Assembly (NCBI GenBank): GCA_017546785.1
Contig: JAFYRW010000036.1
Location: 1-64,000, forward strand
Source: Bacteroidaceae bacterium
GTDB lineage: Bacteria > Bacteroidota > Bacteroidia > Bacteroidales > Bacteroidaceae
Length of the DNA stretch: 64,000 nucleotides
Reading direction: 5' to 3'
Shown here: positions 37,101 to 45,739 of the stretch, piece by piece
Layout of the letters: each line of letters starts with the position of its first letter
Position numbering within the stretch: the stretch's first letter is position 1
Position numbers and translations under genes: made by a program
The notes under the pieces: model-generated
The model's input: only the letters and a program-made list of their open reading frames with translations
The model's database searches: none
What the model was told of the DNA's origin: nothing

Positions 37101-38547
37101 TATATTGAGCCGATTGGATTGGTGGACCTTGGGGTTATACGCATTGCTTGCAATAATGGGCTGGTGCGCAATATGTGGTGCAAGTTACGATTATATAGAG
37201 ACCGATTTTCTCGACTTTTTCAGTCCATCGGTGCGTACCGGCAAGCAGGCAATGTGGATGCTTGTATCGGCCTTTGTGGGCGTTATACTGCTCTTCTTTG
37301 ACAAGCGTATATACAAGGATTGGGCCTTTATAATATATGCGCTGACGCTGTTGCTGTGCATAGTTACGATATTTATCTCCCGCGATATAAAAGGTTCGCA
37401 CTCTTGGATTACATTAGGCCCGTTCAGTCTGCAGCCTGCAGAGTTTATGAAGTTCGCAACGACTCTTGCTCTTGCCTCTTTTATGACACGCTACGGCTTT
37501 AATATCAACGAGAATAGCAATATATACAAATGCTTGGCGATATTCCTTGTGCCGATGCTTATAATCATCGGTCAGCGTGAAACGGGTAGTGCCCTTGTCT
37601 ATCTGGCATTCTTCCTTGTGCTCTATCGCGAGGGAATGACAGGCCTTGTACTGCTGTCGGCAATAAGCTGCGTGCTCTATTTTATTGTCGGCATACGCTT
37701 CAGCGAAGCTACAATATCGTCGCTCCCTACTAATCTGGGACACTATTGGGTGCTGTTGCTTATACAGTTCTTCTCAATATGTATGACAAAATTCTGGTGC
37801 AAGAACAGTGCTACGGCGCTTATAATGCTGATAGTGAACAGCTTGGTTACATTGGCCGCCTATTGGACTGCGGTATATCTTATAACCTTCAATATCATAT
37901 ACGTTCAGTATATGCTCCTTGGGTTCAATGTAATTTATCTGCTGCTGAATATAAGGCTGCGCAAGGAGAAGAGGAATCTGTGGGTCGTGCTTTTTGTGCT
38001 CGGTTCGCTCATATTCTACAACTCCTGCGATTATGTGATGCACAATGTGCTGAGGCCGCATCAGCGTATACGTATAGAGGTTCTTCTGGGACTGAAGGAG
38101 GATATTGTCAAGGCCGGATATAATGTGCATCAGTCCAAAATTGCGATAGGCTCGGGTGGAGTCTTTGGTAAGGGCTTCCTAAAAGGAACACAGACTAAAC
38201 TGAAATATGTACCTGAACAGGATACCGACTTTATATTCTGTACGATAGGCGAGGAGCAAGGCTTTGTAGGCTCAACCTTTGTCCTTGTAGTCTTTGTTAT
38301 CTTTATCTTGAGGCTAATGGCTCTCGCCGAGAGGCAGGGGGACACCTTTGGGCGAGTCTACGGATACTCTCTCGCCTCAATATTCTTCTTTCATTTTACC
38401 ATAAATGTCGGAATGGTTCTTGGCATAATGCCTGTGATTGGAATCCCGTTGCCATTCTTCAGCTACGGAGGCTCATCGTTCTTGGGATTCTCTATCCTTC
38501 TGTTCAGTTTCTTGAGGATTGACGCTGACAGGGATGTGAGAGCCTGA
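37081..38547 (+). CDS. rodA: Peptidoglycan polymerase RodA (SEDS family)
   Basis: 488 residues from ATG 37081 (ATG 37087 also possible). About ten membrane spans plus an insertion between the two halves (around 215-320) with extra spans, common in Bacteroidota. SEDS signatures are GSHSWITLGPFSLQPAEFMK, the QRETGSALVY segment (QREtG in place of QPDLG), KIAIGSGGVFGKGF and PLPFFSYGGSS near the C-terminus. RodA is the glycosyltransferase partner of PBP2. It overlaps mrdA, and its 3' end overlaps the convergent gldH gene by 44 bp. Confidence 0.95.
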   Translation: MAMRRDSILSRLDWWTLGLYALLAIMGWCAICGASYDYIETDFLDFFSPSVRTGKQAMWMLVSAFVGVILLFFDKRIYKDWAFIIYALTLLLCIVTIFISRDIKGSHSWITLGPFSLQPAEFMKFATTLALASFMTRYGFNINENSNIYKCLAIFLVPMLIIIGQRETGSALVYLAFFLVLYREGMTGLVLLSAISCVLYFIVGIRFSEATISSLPTNLGHYWVLLLIQFFSICMTKFWCKNSATALIMLIVNSLVTLAAYWTAVYLITFNIIYVQYMLLGFNVIYLLLNIRLRKEKRNLWVVLFVLGSLIFYNSCDYVMHNVLRPHQRIRIEVLLGLKEDIVKAGYNVHQSKIAIGSGGVFGKGFLKGTQTKLKYVPEQDTDFIFCTIGEEQGFVGSTFVLVVFVIFILRLMALAERQGDTFGRVYGYSLASIFFFHFTINVGMVLGIMPVIGIPLPFFSYGGSSFLGFSILLFSFLRIDADRDVRA

Positions 38548-38998
38548 TACCAACGTCTCTTACTCCTTTTAGAATCTCATCGTCCATTATGTGGATGATG
38601 GAAATGTCGAGTGTGTCGCCATTGGCTGCAGGAATCGATGATATTGGAAAACTCAGCTGGAAGAGTGTTCCCGCCGTTGCGCCATTGTGGCGTCCAGCCT
38701 CGTCGAAAATATCGCAGTGGAGTGTATCGACATAAGGGCTAGAGTAGCCTTTGCTGTTGGTCTCTATGCGCATCCATAGGTCCTTATAAGGATATTCTGC
38801 TGTGCATCTAATCTCCCCCCTCGCATCGTAATATTTCTCTTTGGAGTCGTTGGGTGCAAAGAATTCGAAACGTAACGTGTCGTTACGTTTCCATTCTCCT
38901 TTTGTGCTACGGAAATTGTGATATACGTCGTTGCAGGCGCATAGCATCAGAGTTGTAAGGAGTAAAAAACTAAGCCTCTTTAATGCCGCCCTTATCAT
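38504..38998 (-). CDS. gldH: Gliding motility lipoprotein GldH
   Basis: 164 residues. Lipoprotein signal with lipobox LMLCAC followed by NDVYHNFRSTKGEW, close to the GldH N-terminus (a Tyr/Phe-rich segment after Cys). The start MIRAALKRL at 38998 is chosen because it begins the signal peptide; the extended frame to 39073 is inside the upstream gene. GldH is required for gliding in Flavobacterium but is kept in non-gliding Bacteroidales. Overlaps the PSP1 gene by 29 bp in another frame. Confidence 0.85.
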   Translation of the reverse strand: MIRAALKRLSFLLLTTLMLCACNDVYHNFRSTKGEWKRNDTLRFEFFAPNDSKEKYYDARGEIRCTAEYPYKDLWMRIETNSKGYSSPYVDTLHCDIFDEAGRHNGATAGTLFQLSFPISSIPAANGDTLDISIIHIMDDEILKGVRDVGIRLSHPCQRQSSRN

Positions 38999-40127
38999 TG
39001 TTTTTGCGCTCTTGACGTTTGCCTTTGTCGTTTCCGCGGTTGTTCTTGCGACGTTTCTTGTTTCGTCCCACATTGTCGAATCGGTTGATATTCTCCTGCT
39101 CGAGAAGGTCGAAAGAGTGCTTGTCGTCGTGTCCTGTCGAAGAGAGACTCTCGGGGCGCTCTCCTCTCTTGTTCATTTCAATAATAGCCTGTGCACGTTT
39201 GGCTGTTATTGTAACAAGGTTCGCGGCAATATGCTTGTCGGTAGAGTAGGTAAGTTCGCGTTTAAGAATATCGGCCTTGAAGAAATAGTATATGCCGTCT
39301 TTCGTCTCAAGCTCAATGTCGCGCGAGGGCAATCCTTTCGATGCCTCAACGTATGCATCAACCTCATAGTTAAGGCAGCATTTTAGCTTGGCACACTGTC
39401 CGGCAAGCTTCTGTGGGTTCAGTGAGATATCCTGGAAACGTGCCGCCGCAGTCGATACTGATACAAAATTGGTAGTAAATGTAGCGCAGCATAATTCGCG
39501 TCCGCAAGGTCCTATTCCACCAATGCGTCCCGCTTCCTGACGCGCACCAATCTGCTTCATTTCTACCTTAATCTTAAATACATCGGCAAGCACCTTGATC
39601 AACTGACGAAAATCGACGCGATTGTCGGCTATATAATAGAAGATAGCCTTCTGACCGTCGCCCTGATACTCGACGTCGCCAATTTTCATATCAAGATTAA
39701 GGTCCTTTGCTATCTGACGCGAACGTATCATTGTGTCGTGCTCACGAGCCTTTGCCTCGGCGAATTTCTCCATATCAACGGGCTTTGCCTTGCGGTAGAT
39801 TCGCTTGAATTCCGACTCGGGAGTCAGACGGGTCTTTTTAAGCTGTAGAAGCACTAAACGTCCTGTCAGTGTTACAGTGCCAATATCGTGTCCCGGTGTA
39901 GCCTCTACGGTTACAATATCTCCCTTCTTTAGGGGTATTGCATTGCTGTTCTTGTAGTAGCCTTTACGGGTATTCTTGAACTGTACCTCTACAATGTCGG
40001 TATCTTCGTAGTTCCCTGGAACGTCGGCAAGCCAATCGAATGTGTTTAGCGGTGCATCCATTTTACCGCATCCGTGGCAGCATATTCCAGCGCATCCGTT
40101 AGCCTCTTTATATTTGAATTTTTCCAT
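38970..40127 (-). CDS. ricT: PSP1-domain protein, RicT-like
   Basis: 385 residues. The PSP1/YaaT core (about 150-240) includes VDFRQLIKVLADVFKIKVEM and the cysteine-rich GPCGRELCC...LAGQCAKLKCCLNYE, which in Bacillus RicT takes part in a [4Fe-4S]-bearing RicAFT complex controlling RNA processing. A second, N-terminal Cys cluster (GCAGICCHGCGK) and a very basic disordered tail (KKRRKNNRGNDKGKRQERK) frame the core and suggest RNA or replication contacts. It begins immediately after holB (stop at 40128), a linkage also known from other bacteria. Confidence 0.9.
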   Translation of the reverse strand: MEKFKYKEANGCAGICCHGCGKMDAPLNTFDWLADVPGNYEDTDIVEVQFKNTRKGYYKNSNAIPLKKGDIVTVEATPGHDIGTVTLTGRLVLLQLKKTRLTPESEFKRIYRKAKPVDMEKFAEAKAREHDTMIRSRQIAKDLNLDMKIGDVEYQGDGQKAIFYYIADNRVDFRQLIKVLADVFKIKVEMKQIGARQEAGRIGGIGPCGRELCCATFTTNFVSVSTAAARFQDISLNPQKLAGQCAKLKCCLNYEVDAYVEASKGLPSRDIELETKDGIYYFFKADILKRELTYSTDKHIAANLVTITAKRAQAIIEMNKRGERPESLSSTGHDDKHSFDLLEQENINRFDNVGRNKKRRKNNRGNDKGKRQERKNNDKGGIKEA

Positions 40128-41261
40128 TTATCTGTTTTTTATCCAGACAGTCATTCTCAACGCAAGGTCAAAGAATACCATCTTGGCATTTACATTTCTC
40201 TCTATATGTCTCTGTGCTTCGGATAATTCTTCCATTATTCCGAATATATTATTCTCGTTCACGAAGGGCGAGAATCTTACCGAGAAATTACGCTCGTCAT
40301 CGGCAAGATAAATCATCTCGTCGTGCTTGAAATTCATAATGAAATTTTCGCGTATCATACGCTGACAATACTCCATAAGCCCTTTCTGACGTTCGCGTCC
40401 GAGCGCGGCTACCTGCTCGCTCCACACTTTCATTTCGCGAATGTTGCGGGCGTATGCAACGCGCATCAGTCGTGAGAAATATTCCAGAAAGAGCTCTTTC
40501 TCGGTGTCTACGCGTAGCTGCTCCTCGGCCTTTTCCCAATTGCCGGAGCTTTGTATGGCCACACGCTGCGCATCGTCGCGTGTGAGTCCGTAGCGCGCTA
40601 CTAAGGCCTCTGTAAGGTCGTTGCGCTCTATTCTGGGAATCTCCACTCTTTGTGTGCGGCTCAGAATGGTTGGTATTATAGTGTCGGGCTCTTCGGACAC
40701 CAGCAGGAAAAGTGTCTCCTTTGGGGGCTCCTCGATAATTTTCAGAAGTTTGTTCGAACAGGCCTCCTTCATCTTTTCGGGCAACCATATTATGACAATC
40801 TTCCAGCCTCCCTCGCGCGACTGCATTGATAATTTGTGCAGAATCTCGCTACTCTCGCGCTCGTATATCATTGGCTGCTGATTCTCCACTCCCATAGTGG
40901 CGAGCCAGTCGGAGTAACTGAAATAGGGGTTTTTTATGAATAGCTCGCGCCATTCGGCAATATAATCGTCGCTTATAGGAGCATTGTCGGAACCGCTCTT
41001 CTTCTTTACCACAGGAAATACAAAATGTACGTCGGAGTGAATGAGCTTGTTCATCTTTACGCAGGTAGGGCAGTTGTTGCAGACCTCTCCGTCGTGTCGC
41101 TGTTGGCACAGCAGATAATGTGCAAGAGCCACTGCAATAGGCAGCTTGCCGTTACCCTTTGGTCCGGTTATAAGCAGTGCGTGTGCCAGACGATTCTCAT
41201 CGACGCATCGGCGCAGCTGCACTTTTACTCCCTCTTGTCCGATAATATCGCTAAAGTACAT
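40128..41261 (-). CDS. holB: DNA polymerase III delta' clamp-loader subunit
   Basis: 377 residues. AAA+ clamp-loader subunit. The P-loop-like GPKGNGKL (33-40) ends in Leu rather than Ser/Thr, so nucleotide hydrolysis is unlikely, as known for delta'. A zinc module follows (C52, CNNCPTC at 61-67). KLLKIIEEPP, LLVSEEPDTIIPTILSRTQ and the C-terminal collar helices complete the pattern. It lies between metF (1-bp gap) and ricT. Confidence 0.93.
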   Translation of the reverse strand: MYFSDIIGQEGVKVQLRRCVDENRLAHALLITGPKGNGKLPIAVALAHYLLCQQRHDGEVCNNCPTCVKMNKLIHSDVHFVFPVVKKKSGSDNAPISDDYIAEWRELFIKNPYFSYSDWLATMGVENQQPMIYERESSEILHKLSMQSREGGWKIVIIWLPEKMKEACSNKLLKIIEEPPKETLFLLVSEEPDTIIPTILSRTQRVEIPRIERNDLTEALVARYGLTRDDAQRVAIQSSGNWEKAEEQLRVDTEKELFLEYFSRLMRVAYARNIREMKVWSEQVAALGRERQKGLMEYCQRMIRENFIMNFKHDEMIYLADDERNFSVRFSPFVNENNIFGIMEELSEAQRHIERNVNAKMVFFDLALRMTVWIKNR

Positions 41262-41262
41262 A

Positions 41263-42216
41263 TCAATATATGGCTTTTGCTATTTCACACACGCTGTCTA
41301 CGGCATTTACTGTATAGAAATGAATGCTTGGCACGCCATTGGCCTTAAGTTCCTTGCATTGTTGTATGCACCACTCTTTTCCTACCTCTTTTGCCTGTGC
41401 GTCGTCCTTGCATTTGAGCATATCCTTTACAAGTTCTTCGGGAAGGTCCACGCGGAATGCCTTAGGCAGCACATTCAACTGCGAGAGGCGGTACATTGGC
41501 TTTATTCCGGGAATAATAGGAATTGTTATTCCCATTTCGCGTGCGCGCTTTACAAAGTCAAAATATTTGCTGTTGTCGAAGAACATCTGTGTAACGGCAT
41601 ATTCGGCACCCTCATCCATCTTTTGCTTGAGCCACAGAAGGTCGCTCTCGATATTGGGAGCTTCCTCGTGTTTCTCGGGGTAGCAGGCAACGCCATAAGA
41701 GAATCTCTCGCCGCGCTCCTTCATTTTGGAGCCATCGATAAAGAATCCCTCGTTGAAGCGGTTCACCTGTCGTTGCAGCTCAATGGCGTGAGTATGTCCG
41801 CCTTTTGTCGGGGTAAAGTTCTTGTCCTCCTTTACCTTATCGCCTCGTAGCACAAGAATATCGGTTATTCCCGATAGCTGAAGGTCTATAAGAACATATT
41901 CAGTCTCCTCTTGTGTGAATCCGTTGCAAAGAATGTGTGGAACGACAGGCACTCCGTAACGATGGTGAATAGCGGTTGCTACTGCAACAGTGCCCGGACG
42001 GCGGCGTATATTGGAACGCTTGAATGTGCCGTCTCCTAAGTCTACGTATATATTCTCGCTGTGATGCGTTGTAATGTTTATATACATAGGGTTAAACTCC
42101 ATCATTCGGTCGATGCCATTAAACAGATTGCCTGTTCCGTTACCTTTTATGGGGGGCAGTACCTCGAACGAAAATGCTGTATCCTTTGATGCTTTTATGC
42201 AGTCTATTACTCTCAT
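41263..42216 (-). CDS. metF: Methylenetetrahydrofolate reductase
   Basis: 317 residues. FAD-dependent TIM barrel reducing methylene-THF to methyl-THF for methionine synthesis. N-terminal FSFEVLPPIKGNG with the catalytic Glu, YINITTHHSE, HILCNGFTQEE, LVLRGDK and FIPIIPGI-type segment (TIPIIPGIKPMYR). The start MRVIDCI at 42216 lies downstream of a TATCTTTG box (42288-42295), which rules out the extended start at 42351. It is first in metF-holB-ricT-gldH. Confidence 0.96.
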   Translation of the reverse strand: MRVIDCIKASKDTAFSFEVLPPIKGNGTGNLFNGIDRMMEFNPMYINITTHHSENIYVDLGDGTFKRSNIRRRPGTVAVATAIHHRYGVPVVPHILCNGFTQEETEYVLIDLQLSGITDILVLRGDKVKEDKNFTPTKGGHTHAIELQRQVNRFNEGFFIDGSKMKERGERFSYGVACYPEKHEEAPNIESDLLWLKQKMDEGAEYAVTQMFFDNSKYFDFVKRAREMGITIPIIPGIKPMYRLSQLNVLPKAFRVDLPEELVKDMLKCKDDAQAKEVGKEWCIQQCKELKANGVPSIHFYTVNAVDSVCEIAKAIY

Positions 42217-42287
42217 TTCTCTTTTTTGTGTCAATGTCCGGAATGTCTCCTCTGTTGTCGGGAACAATTCCGGTAGTATATAATTAG

Positions 42288-42295
42288 CAAAGATA
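42288..42295 (-). promoter_or_regulatory. -7 element of the metF operon
   Basis: The minus strand reads TATCTTTG 71 nt before the metF start. No -33 TTTG is seen at the expected distance. Confidence 0.45.
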
Positions 42296-42307
42296 ATATG
42301 TTTTTTC

Positions 42308-42349
42308 GAAAAACTGTTGTCCGTACCAATAATTATCGGCACGGACAAC
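42308..42349 (-). terminator. Terminator of the PepSY-like gene group
   Basis: GTTGTCCGT (42316-42324) and ACGGACAAC (42341-42349) form a 9-bp stem, with an extra CC/GG pair inside. On the minus strand GTTTTTC follows. It separates the PepSY-like genes from the metF operon. Confidence 0.8.
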
Positions 42350-42462
42350 ACATCAATTTATTAACCTATTTAACTTTTTTACGTATTTATGATATGCTAT
42401 TTGAGTCTATTGTCTGTTAAATTCTCGATGAAATGGTGTATTTTGTAAAAATGAATCTTCTA

Positions 42463-42891
42463 TTATATCGAGCCGAGAATCTGTCCGTTGGGAGATACTC
42501 TAAGCTCTTTCTCAATATTTCCCTTCTCTATTTCAACCTCGTAATATGTTGAACCGGGAGCCTCTACGAACGACGCATCGTTTATATAGTAGTTGGGATA
42601 AGATGTTGTAACATTCTGCGCTACAGCCGAGGGTAGTTCCGACAAGGGAATATCCCATTTTGTGTACACCCAATTCAGGCGGTAGTTGTAGTAGACATCT
42701 TTCTTTTGTGAGTTGTGATAAATTTCAACCTCATACATTCCGTTGAAATCCCTGTCATTCTCCATTATTACAGCACCCGGATATTGGCTCTCAACCTTGC
42801 TGCGCAGTGTCTCGCGAATATTCCCACTATTGTCACACGCGACAAATGCGAGTATTGCCATAAGTGCCAGTGGTATGATAAATCTTTTCAT
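42463..42891 (-). CDS. PepSY-like (DUF2874) lipoprotein
   Basis: 142 residues. Lipoprotein signal (MKRFIIPLALMAILAFVAC, Cys19). Two PepSY-like repeats follow: LRSKVESQYPGAVIMENDRDFNGMYEV-type unit and VAQNVTTSYPNYYINDASF...YYEVEIEK. DUF2874 proteins are beta-lactamase-inhibitor-like folds of unknown function, common in Bacteroidales. The start at 42891 gives the lipobox. A tandem 14-bp repeat lies just upstream and the terminator 42308-42349 downstream. Confidence 0.82.
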   Translation of the reverse strand: MKRFIIPLALMAILAFVACDNSGNIRETLRSKVESQYPGAVIMENDRDFNGMYEVEIYHNSQKKDVYYNYRLNWVYTKWDIPLSELPSAVAQNVTTSYPNYYINDASFVEAPGSTYYEVEIEKGNIEKELRVSPNGQILGSI

Positions 42892-42899
42892 AATAGTTT

Positions 42900-42927
42900 T
42901 TCTTAGTTGTTGTTTCTTAGTTGTTGT
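42900..42927. repeat. Perfect tandem 14-bp repeat
   Basis: TTCTTAGTTGTTGT occurs at 42900-42913 and again at 42914-42927, in the 62-nt spacer between two PepSY-like genes. On the coding (minus) strand it is A/C-rich, unpaired leader just before the lipoprotein start; slippage could change spacer length. Confidence 0.7.
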
Positions 42928-42953
42928 AGTTGTCAGTGTAGTATGTGGGACAT

Positions 42954-43394
42954 TCAATCGTCAATGTCAATAAGGTTGTAATGTTTGTCGAAGGTCAATT
43001 CCAATCGGTTCGACAGACGTACCTCGTAGTTGCGATAATCACGGTCAATCTGTAATATCTTTTCGCCGGGATAGTTGCTTGATATATAGTTTCTTATTGC
43101 TTCGGGTATAATGGATTGCGGTACCTCGCTGTAGCGGCAATCAACCTCTTTCCACTCTCCGTTTCGCGAGAATTCCAGCTTTGTTCCATCGGTAAATACA
43201 ATCTTGTAGCTCTTCTCCAAAAAGTCTCTCTCCAATTTTACGTATGATGCTTTGAGTTGTGCAAAGTGCTTGTCTACAAATTGCTGCGAAACGAGCGGTA
43301 GTTTTCCTTTTGTTATTATCTTATCATTGTCAGCGTACAAACTGCACACTCCTAATGCGAATGTCGTAAAAATAAGAGCTAAAATCTTTTTCAT
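42954..43394 (-). CDS. PepSY-like (DUF2874) secreted protein, copy 1
   Basis: 146 residues with a signal peptide (MKKILALIFTTFALGVCSLYA). Two PepSY-like units: KLPLVSQQFVDKHFAQLK ... KLEFSRNGEWKEVDCR and VPQSIIPEAIRNYISSNYPG ... YEVRLSNRLELTFD. It is a close paralogue of the gene at 43587-44036 (same length, same motifs WKEVDCR and LELTFDK, identical IDIDD end). Mature protein likely periplasmic. Function unknown. Confidence 0.82.
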   Translation of the reverse strand: MKKILALIFTTFALGVCSLYADNDKIITKGKLPLVSQQFVDKHFAQLKASYVKLERDFLEKSYKIVFTDGTKLEFSRNGEWKEVDCRYSEVPQSIIPEAIRNYISSNYPGEKILQIDRDYRNYEVRLSNRLELTFDKHYNLIDIDD

Positions 43395-43501
43395 AACTAA
43401 TGTTTCTTTAAATGTGAATACTTCTTTGTTATAAAAACATCTGGTAGTGTGCAGTTTGTTCGTCTATTTTATGTTGAATCTATCAGCCTTGTCCATCATT
43501 T

Positions 43502-43531
43502 ACATTGCAAAAATTATATGCAATTCTGAAA
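43502..43531 (-). promoter_or_regulatory. Duplicated promoter block, copy 1
   Basis: A 30-nt block matching 25 of 30 bases of 44125-44154. On the minus strand both read TTTCAGAAT...TATAAT.TTTGCA, i.e. a TA-N3-TTTG variant about 110 nt before the start codon of the copy 1 gene. Confidence 0.55.
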
Positions 43532-43586
43532 TGAATTTGAAATTTTGGGCAATTTTAGAAAAAAGTTCTGTTTTTTTTGAATTTTA

Positions 43587-44036
43587 TCAATCGTCAATGT
43601 CGATTATGTTGAATGACTTGTCGAATGTCAATTCGAGGCTGTTAGATAGACGTACCTCGTAGTCGAATCTGTCGCTGTCAATCTGAAGGATTCTTGCTCC
43701 GCTGTAATTCTCCGATACATATTTTGCAATTGCGGCGGGAACAATGTTCGCGGGAACCTCGTAGTTGCGGCAATCAACCTCTTTCCATTCGCCACTGCGA
43801 GTAAACTCCAATCTTGCTCCGTCCGAGAAAATTACCTCGTAATTCTTGCTGAACAATTCTCTGTCCTCTTTGACCAACGATATTTTGCTGTTTGCAAAAT
43901 TCTTGTTGATAAACTCTATTGCCGATGCGGGCAACTGCTCTTTTGAAATAATTCTGTCAAGCTCAAGGCCGTCTGCTGATGCTGATGAAACACCAAAGAA
44001 TAATGCTGCTAACGCGATAAATAAATACTTTTTCAT
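43587..44036 (-). CDS. PepSY-like (DUF2874) secreted protein, copy 2
   Basis: 149 residues with a signal peptide (MKKYLFIALAALFFGVSSASA). Two PepSY-like units, QLPASAIEFINKNFANSK ... RLEFTRSGEWKEVDC and VPANIVPAAIAKYVSENYSG ... YEVRLSNSLELTFD. Paralogue of copy 1, from which it is separated by a 192-bp spacer that holds copy 1's own promoter. Its own promoter is the similar block at 44125-44154. Function unknown; envelope stress or metallopeptidase-inhibitor roles have been guessed for PepSY domains in general. Confidence 0.82.
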   Translation of the reverse strand: MKKYLFIALAALFFGVSSASADGLELDRIISKEQLPASAIEFINKNFANSKISLVKEDRELFSKNYEVIFSDGARLEFTRSGEWKEVDCRNYEVPANIVPAAIAKYVSENYSGARILQIDSDRFDYEVRLSNSLELTFDKSFNIIDIDD

Positions 44037-44124
44037 AGTTGTAATTTTTTTGTTATTAGTAAATCCCTTATCTTAATATTTGCGATAGACAGTCTGTCGT
44101 TTTTTGTCTGTCTGACTGTTAATC

Positions 44125-44154
44125 ACAGTGCAAAGATTATACACGATTCTGAAA
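44125..44154 (-). promoter_or_regulatory. Duplicated promoter block, copy 2
   Basis: 25 of 30 bases match 43502-43531, about 90 nt before the copy 2 start codon. Conservation of the block in an otherwise diverged, AT-rich spacer suggests the promoter/operator was duplicated along with the gene and kept by selection. Confidence 0.55.
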
Positions 44155-44198
44155 AGAATTAGAAATAACAAAAAAGTGATATTTTTTTCGAAAAAGAT

Positions 44199-45116
44199 TT
44201 ATTTGTTTCCGACAGCTCTTATATTTCTCATAAGTTGTTCATAACCACACCTTTCCACTGCGCTGCCGGAGAATATCATTCTATATTCCTCGTTTGTGAG
44301 AGCCTGCCACTCTTCAATTTTTTTTGTTAGAATTTCATTTTTAGGAGAAAATTCGGCAGTCTCATTAGCTTTTGCGAATCTGTTGTGGGGGCAAGCGGAA
44401 AGGCATCTGTCGCATCCATAGAAACAGTGTCCCATCTTTGCTCCTGTACCGTCGGGAAGCTCCCCTCTATATTCAATGGTGAGATACGACAGGCATTTAC
44501 GGGCGTCGAATCCATCGTTGCTGAGGGCTCCGGTTGGGCAGTTGCTTATGCAGGCGTTGCATTTGCCGCAGAAATTGCTCCCGAACGGAGCATCATATTC
44601 CAATTCGGCATCAACGAGCAGCTCACCCAAAAAATAGTACGAGCCGGCCTTCGGTATTATCAGCTGTCTGTTCTTGCCTATCCATCCTATTCCTGCCTGC
44701 TGTGCCCAGAATCTCTCGAGCAGTGGCGCAGAATCGCAGAAAGGACGTCCCGAAACTTTTTCTACCTTATTTATAGATTGTAATAATAGATAGAGTCTGT
44801 CCTTTATAACCTTATGATAGTCCTTGCCAAAGGCGTAACGTGCAATATGAGGCTCATTCTCCAATTCTCCCGGGTAGAAGTTGAGCGCCACGCAGATAAT
44901 GCTCTTACAGCCGGCGACAAGCTCGCGAGGGTCGGTGCGCTTGTCACTGTTACGCTCAAAATAGCGCATCTCACCATTTTTTCCTTCGTTTACCCAGCGG
45001 GCAAGAGCATCGCTCACCTCCTGCGGTACCCTATCGGCCCGGGCAATGCCACATACGTCAAAGCCGAGACTCTTTGCCTCGGCTTTGACGTATTGTGTAA
45101 GCTCTTGTGGTGACAT
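44199..45116 (-). CDS. queG: Epoxyqueuosine reductase QueG
   Basis: 305 residues. Cobalamin- and [4Fe-4S]-dependent enzyme for the last step of queuosine synthesis in tRNA. Two ferredoxin-like clusters: CGKCNACISNCPTG (C183, C186, C189, C193) and CFYGCDRCLSACPHN (C231, C235, C238, C242). The catalytic-region Asp is in FCDSAPLLE (D128). The HEAT-like C-terminal domain of longer homologues is missing, usual for this phylum. Overlaps the deacetylase stop by 1 bp. It needs B12, so the organism must make or import it. Confidence 0.95.
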   Translation of the reverse strand: MSPQELTQYVKAEAKSLGFDVCGIARADRVPQEVSDALARWVNEGKNGEMRYFERNSDKRTDPRELVAGCKSIICVALNFYPGELENEPHIARYAFGKDYHKVIKDRLYLLLQSINKVEKVSGRPFCDSAPLLERFWAQQAGIGWIGKNRQLIIPKAGSYYFLGELLVDAELEYDAPFGSNFCGKCNACISNCPTGALSNDGFDARKCLSYLTIEYRGELPDGTGAKMGHCFYGCDRCLSACPHNRFAKANETAEFSPKNEILTKKIEEWQALTNEEYRMIFSGSAVERCGYEQLMRNIRAVGNK

Positions 45117-45727
45117 TATTTAAAAATCTTGAATGTGTATCCTTGCTCCAGCAACCAATCGAGCGAGCGCGGTAAGGCATATTTCAGATTGCTCTCGCTG
45201 CGCATCGAATCGTGGAATGTTATTATAGAGCCGTTACGTGTGTATCGCTTGACATTCGCAAGGACATCCTCGCCATAAAGGCGGAAGCTGTAGTCGCGTG
45301 TCACAAGATCCCACATTACAAAGGTGTATCTTTTGCTCAGTTCCTTATATTGCGACTGTCTCAATATCCCGTGCGGTGGGCGGAACAGATTGCTGTGTAT
45401 AAAAGCATCAGCCTGGTCTACATTCTCGATATATTTCTGTGTCGAGGTATATAATCCTTTAAGATGGTTGAATGTGTGGTTGCCCACCCTATGTCCATTC
45501 TCAATGACCTGCATATACTCCTGCGGGAACTTATGCACATTATCGCCCACCATAAAGAATGTAGCCTTAATATTGTATCGTCCGAGCAGGTCTACCACCC
45601 ACGGTGTCATTACAGGTATAGGACCATCGTCGAATGTCAGATAAACAGCCTTCTCGTTGGGGTCCATACGCCATAGAGCGTCGGGGTAGAGATTGCGTAC
45701 AAAAGTCGGAACCTGCTCAATGAACAT
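45116..45727 (-). CDS. Polysaccharide deacetylase (NodB/CE4)
   Basis: 203 residues. CE4 metal-dependent deacetylase domain: TFDDGP (31-36, catalytic Asp33 and metal ligand Asp34), GNHTFNH (H84 and H88 as metal ligands), RPPHG motif 3, and TFHDS near the end. No signal peptide is obvious, so a cytoplasmic or inner-face location is possible. Substrate (peptidoglycan, capsule or lipid-linked sugar) is unknown. It sits 12 bp after the DUF2723 gene and overlaps queG by 1 bp. Confidence 0.92.
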   Translation of the reverse strand: MFIEQVPTFVRNLYPDALWRMDPNEKAVYLTFDDGPIPVMTPWVVDLLGRYNIKATFFMVGDNVHKFPQEYMQVIENGHRVGNHTFNHLKGLYTSTQKYIENVDQADAFIHSNLFRPPHGILRQSQYKELSKRYTFVMWDLVTRDYSFRLYGEDVLANVKRYTRNGSIITFHDSMRSESNLKYALPRSLDWLLEQGYTFKIFK

Positions 45728-45739
45728 AATGCAACTCTC

